Positions 62,124 through 64,000 of a DNA stretch of 64,000 nucleotides are shown in pieces. Both the position numbers and the translations under genes were made by a program. Source of the stretch: Peronospora farinosa (taxonomy: Eukaryota > Oomycota > Peronosporomycetes > Peronosporales > Peronosporaceae); assembly GCA_947646735.1 (NCBI GenBank), contig CANTFK010000713.1, forward strand, positions 248,001 through 312,000. The letters run 5' to 3'. The notes under the pieces were generated by a model. It did not search any database and was not told the DNA's origin. It worked only from the letters and a program-made list of their open reading frames with translations. Every line of letters begins with the position of its first letter. The first letter of the stretch is position 1.

Positions 62124-62585
62124 TGTAACGGGGTGAGCCCGTTACATAATATTGACACTTATATGAAGTGTCAATAAAAATATTATTATAACTAATAATA
62201 TTTTTGACAATATTACCTTTTCTAATAATATTGTTCCTAGATCTCCTTGAAGTTTGAGATGCCCTATCATTGGTTGATATGGGCCATCATATCAACCAAC
62301 GCACTGACCAATGACCGATGGACGCGCGCAATGAGTGGAGGGCAAGTCGTCAACATACATAGTTGTAGTTTAATATAGTTAACACAGGTTATAACAGATT
62401 AGTTTTATTAAGATAGTTAACTATATTAAATACAGTTTTCTTTTCCTCTACTTCTAAGCGTTTGTTTAGAAGTAAAGCTTCCTCTGCCTCTTGTGTAAGA
62501 GAGGTAATTGAGGCACCTGCTTTCACTGTAATCGGTGAAAGTAGACTATATTGTAATCAGTATAGTCAAGGGGTGCCCCATTACA
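62124..62585 (+). repeat. Gypsy 5' LTR
   Basis: 462 bp, begins TGTAACGGGG and ends CCCCATTACA. Contains perfect hairpins of 9 (62124-62146), 10 (62151-62175), 13 (62176-62205), 9 (62207-62234), 12 (62270-62299), 15 (62369-62430, 32-nt loop) and 9 bp (62449-62474). Its ends resemble the solo LTR at 20695. It may be a 5' LTR of this element or a shared LTR with debris to its left. Confidence 0.8.
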
Positions 62586-62587
62586 CC

Positions 62588-62600
62588 TGGTAGCACTTCG
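62588..62600 (+). other. Probable gypsy primer-binding site
   Basis: tggtagcacttcg begins two bases after the LTR with the TGG expected from pairing to a tRNA CCA end. I cannot assign the tRNA. Confidence 0.55.
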
Positions 62601-62632
62601 TGGTCCGTTCAGCGACCACCGCACCACCCGCT

Positions 62633-63640
62633 ATGGAATCAGCGGGTGATGAACGTCATTACGCAACGCGTGATGATTTCCGCCATTTGAGTGACCTCGA
62701 ATGGAATGCGGTTCAGCGTATGGCTGAAACCATCGGCAACCCTGCCGTTGGTGCCATTTTGCTCTCTCTTAGCGGAGACGACCAACATGCAACCATCGCC
62801 AAGTTCATACAACATGAACTTGACGAAGTCGTAAAGAAACTCACCTTGCTACAGGAGCAAGGTTCTCAACAGGTTGAACTGTTGAGACAACAGCAGGCTA
62901 GTGCTGTTGCTGCCGGGTCGACGTGTATACGCCGACCCGAGTCCTTGAAGATTGATGTCTCCAAGTACAAGGCAGTCGAAAGCGACTCCTTGTTGAGATG
63001 GTTCGTCGAACTCGACGATGCCATTGAGGCTCGTCACATCGATGACGATGCGATGAAGGTCAAGTTCGCCATGTCGAACTTAGCAGGACGTGCCAAAGCT
63101 TGGGCCTTAGGGCTCAAACTGCACGACCCATACGTTTTCCCAACGTATGACGTCTTCAAGGCGCGGCTCAAACACACGTTTGAACCGCCTCGCGCCGAAT
63201 TCAGGGCTCGGGCTGAGCTCCTGGATTTGAAACAGGGTAAGCGTGACATACACGCTTACGCCCAACACGTACGATACCTCGTTAGCTGTATCGTACTGAA
63301 CCCAATTGATGAACACACGCAGGTTACTGTGTTCATCAAGGGTCTGACAGATGGTCCTGTCAAGACCCACCTGTTCCGCTTGGAACTAGAATCGATGGAT
63401 CAAGCGATCTCTGCAGCGGAACAGTAGGACTTTAGCCTACAACAGGCTCACGTCCACTCGGGATCCTATCGTCCACCGAGACGACAGGAGGGCGGAGGTC
63501 CAGAACCAATGGACCTCTCCTATGTAGAAAGCGAGCGACCTCGCTCTCCAGGGTACAAGCGATTGCAAAAGTGCAATCGCTGTCAGAAGTTGGGCCACTA
63601 CGCTTATGAGTGTAGTGCCCCACGCCCAGTGTGGGAGTGA
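62633..63640 (+). pseudogene. Gypsy gag with internal stop
   Basis: The first ATG (62633) lies in the loop of an 8-bp hairpin (62625-62648); the frame is open from before it. An N-terminal helical part is followed by the retrotransposon gag core: WFVELDDAIEARHIDDDAMK, NLAGRAKAWALGL, FKARLKHTFEPPRAEFRARA, LLDLKQGKRDIHAYAQHVRY and VFIKGLTDGPVKTHLFRLEL. A TAG follows at 63425-63427; the same frame then continues DFSLQQAHVHSG, EGGGPEPMDLSYVE and a CCHC knuckle CNRCQKLGHYAYEC before a TGA near 63638. Relatives as I recall them read through both sites. The coding sequence carries a perfect or near-perfect hairpin about every 40 nt. Confidence 0.82.
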
Positions 63641-63897
63641 CGATCGACCGTCTGCCAAGAAGGGCCAGAGACGTGGGTCCCACGTTGCTGCGAAATCGCA
63701 ACAACGTGGTGGACGATCAAAAAACGGTCGGGATCAGTAGGGGCGGAGCGCCCTACTGATCCAGCAACGTCAAGAGAGTTCGCAGGACTCTTGATGAGGG
63801 TTGCTCCCAACACACAGTCACTGTGTGTTGCCGCTCCCAGTGATGAGGTATCCCTCATCACCTTAAAGATCGAAGTGACAAAGAACATGTCACTTCG

Positions 63898-64000
63898 GCC
63901 CTAGTTGATTGTGGGGCTTCGAACAACTTTGTTCGACGCCAATCGCTAGATGATCGTAGGCTCAAATATGTTGAGCGCGAGACCCCTCCAACGAGGATGA
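63898..64000 (+). pseudogene. Gypsy protease start (partial)
   Basis: Frame reads LVDCGASNNFVRRQSLDDRR, the aspartic protease active-site region with D-C-G in place of the common D-S-G. It is one base out of register with gag, whose frame ends in TAG at 63902-63904. The element continues past the window. Confidence 0.65.

Larger units (their letters stand above)
62124..64000 (+). mobile_element. Ty3/gypsy element, 5' part, hairpin-dense (runs off window)
   Basis: LTR 62124-62585, probable PBS from 62588, gag 62633-about 63640, protease start about 63900-64000. RT and 3' LTR are outside the window. Gag has one stop (63425-63427) and another near 63638-63640, and the protease lies in a frame one base off, so this copy is probably inactive. 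It is unusual in being tiled with short inverted repeats (see findings). Confidence 0.85.

Noticed and set aside
1..64000. CRISPR arrays, rRNA genes, bacterial-type operons
   Set aside because: None seen. Introns, retrotransposon types and gene families indicate a eukaryotic nuclear genome.
1..64000. RXLR or Crinkler effector genes
   Set aside because: No frame shows a signal peptide followed by an RXLR or LFLAK motif. The GH17-like proteins are the only clear secreted products.

Overview
The window looks like an oomycete nuclear genome, most likely Peronosporaceae (Phytophthora or a downy mildew). Pointers are three tandem SWEET sugar transporters, a dispersed family of roughly 28-residue ankyrin-like repeat proteins, oomycete-type Ty3/gypsy and Ty1/copia elements, a secreted GH17-family protein, and compact genes with few, short (64-100 nt) GT-AG introns. 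The species cannot be fixed from sequence alone.

Layout. 1-2018 is a LINE tail plus decayed DNA. 2019-7940 (minus strand) holds a frameshifted ankyrin-like gene, a U-box/TPR E3 ligase and a four-exon ATG5. About 8.5-28.7 kb is a transposon-rich block: a gag relic, a broken minus-strand gypsy element, and a young complete copia element (12150-17257, 253-bp LTRs with one mismatch, GAACA target duplication) inserted into or beside it. Then comes a direct segmental duplication (about 17.26-21.48 and 22.72-26.44 kb) with two nearly identical secreted GH17-like genes. Copy A is interrupted by a solo LTR, and gypsy pol debris lies between the copies.

28.7-53.6 kb is gene-dense: a bis-heme ferric reductase/NADPH oxidase, an acidic protein, a CBS-PTC7 phosphatase fusion, the Rab geranylgeranyl transferase alpha subunit, a membrane nucleotide cyclase, a UreH/NicO-type metal transporter, an FoP-motif protein, a bZIP factor, a STIMATE-family protein, a second ankyrin-like gene, condensin II CAP-H2, a duplicated-module protein, lysyl-tRNA synthetase with a C-terminal GST-C-like domain, and a third ankyrin-like gene. 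54.7-59.8 kb is a SWEET array of three genes and one pseudogene. The right end holds LINE debris and the 5' part of another gypsy element (LTR 62124-62585, gag, protease start).

Most genes are unlinked in function. The coherent groups are the SWEET array (sugar movement across membranes), the GH17 pair, and the three ankyrin-like paralogs. The most unusual signal is the right-hand gypsy element: its LTR and gag are almost continuously tiled with short perfect hairpins (23 with arms of at least 8 bp in 2 kb, where chance predicts less than one). The solo LTR at 20695-21288 and the pol relic at 21.5-22.1 kb share the habit. Several conserved genes (LysRS, CAP-H2, ankyrin 1) carry single-base frameshifts, two of them in or beside short runs of one base, so residual assembly indels are likely.
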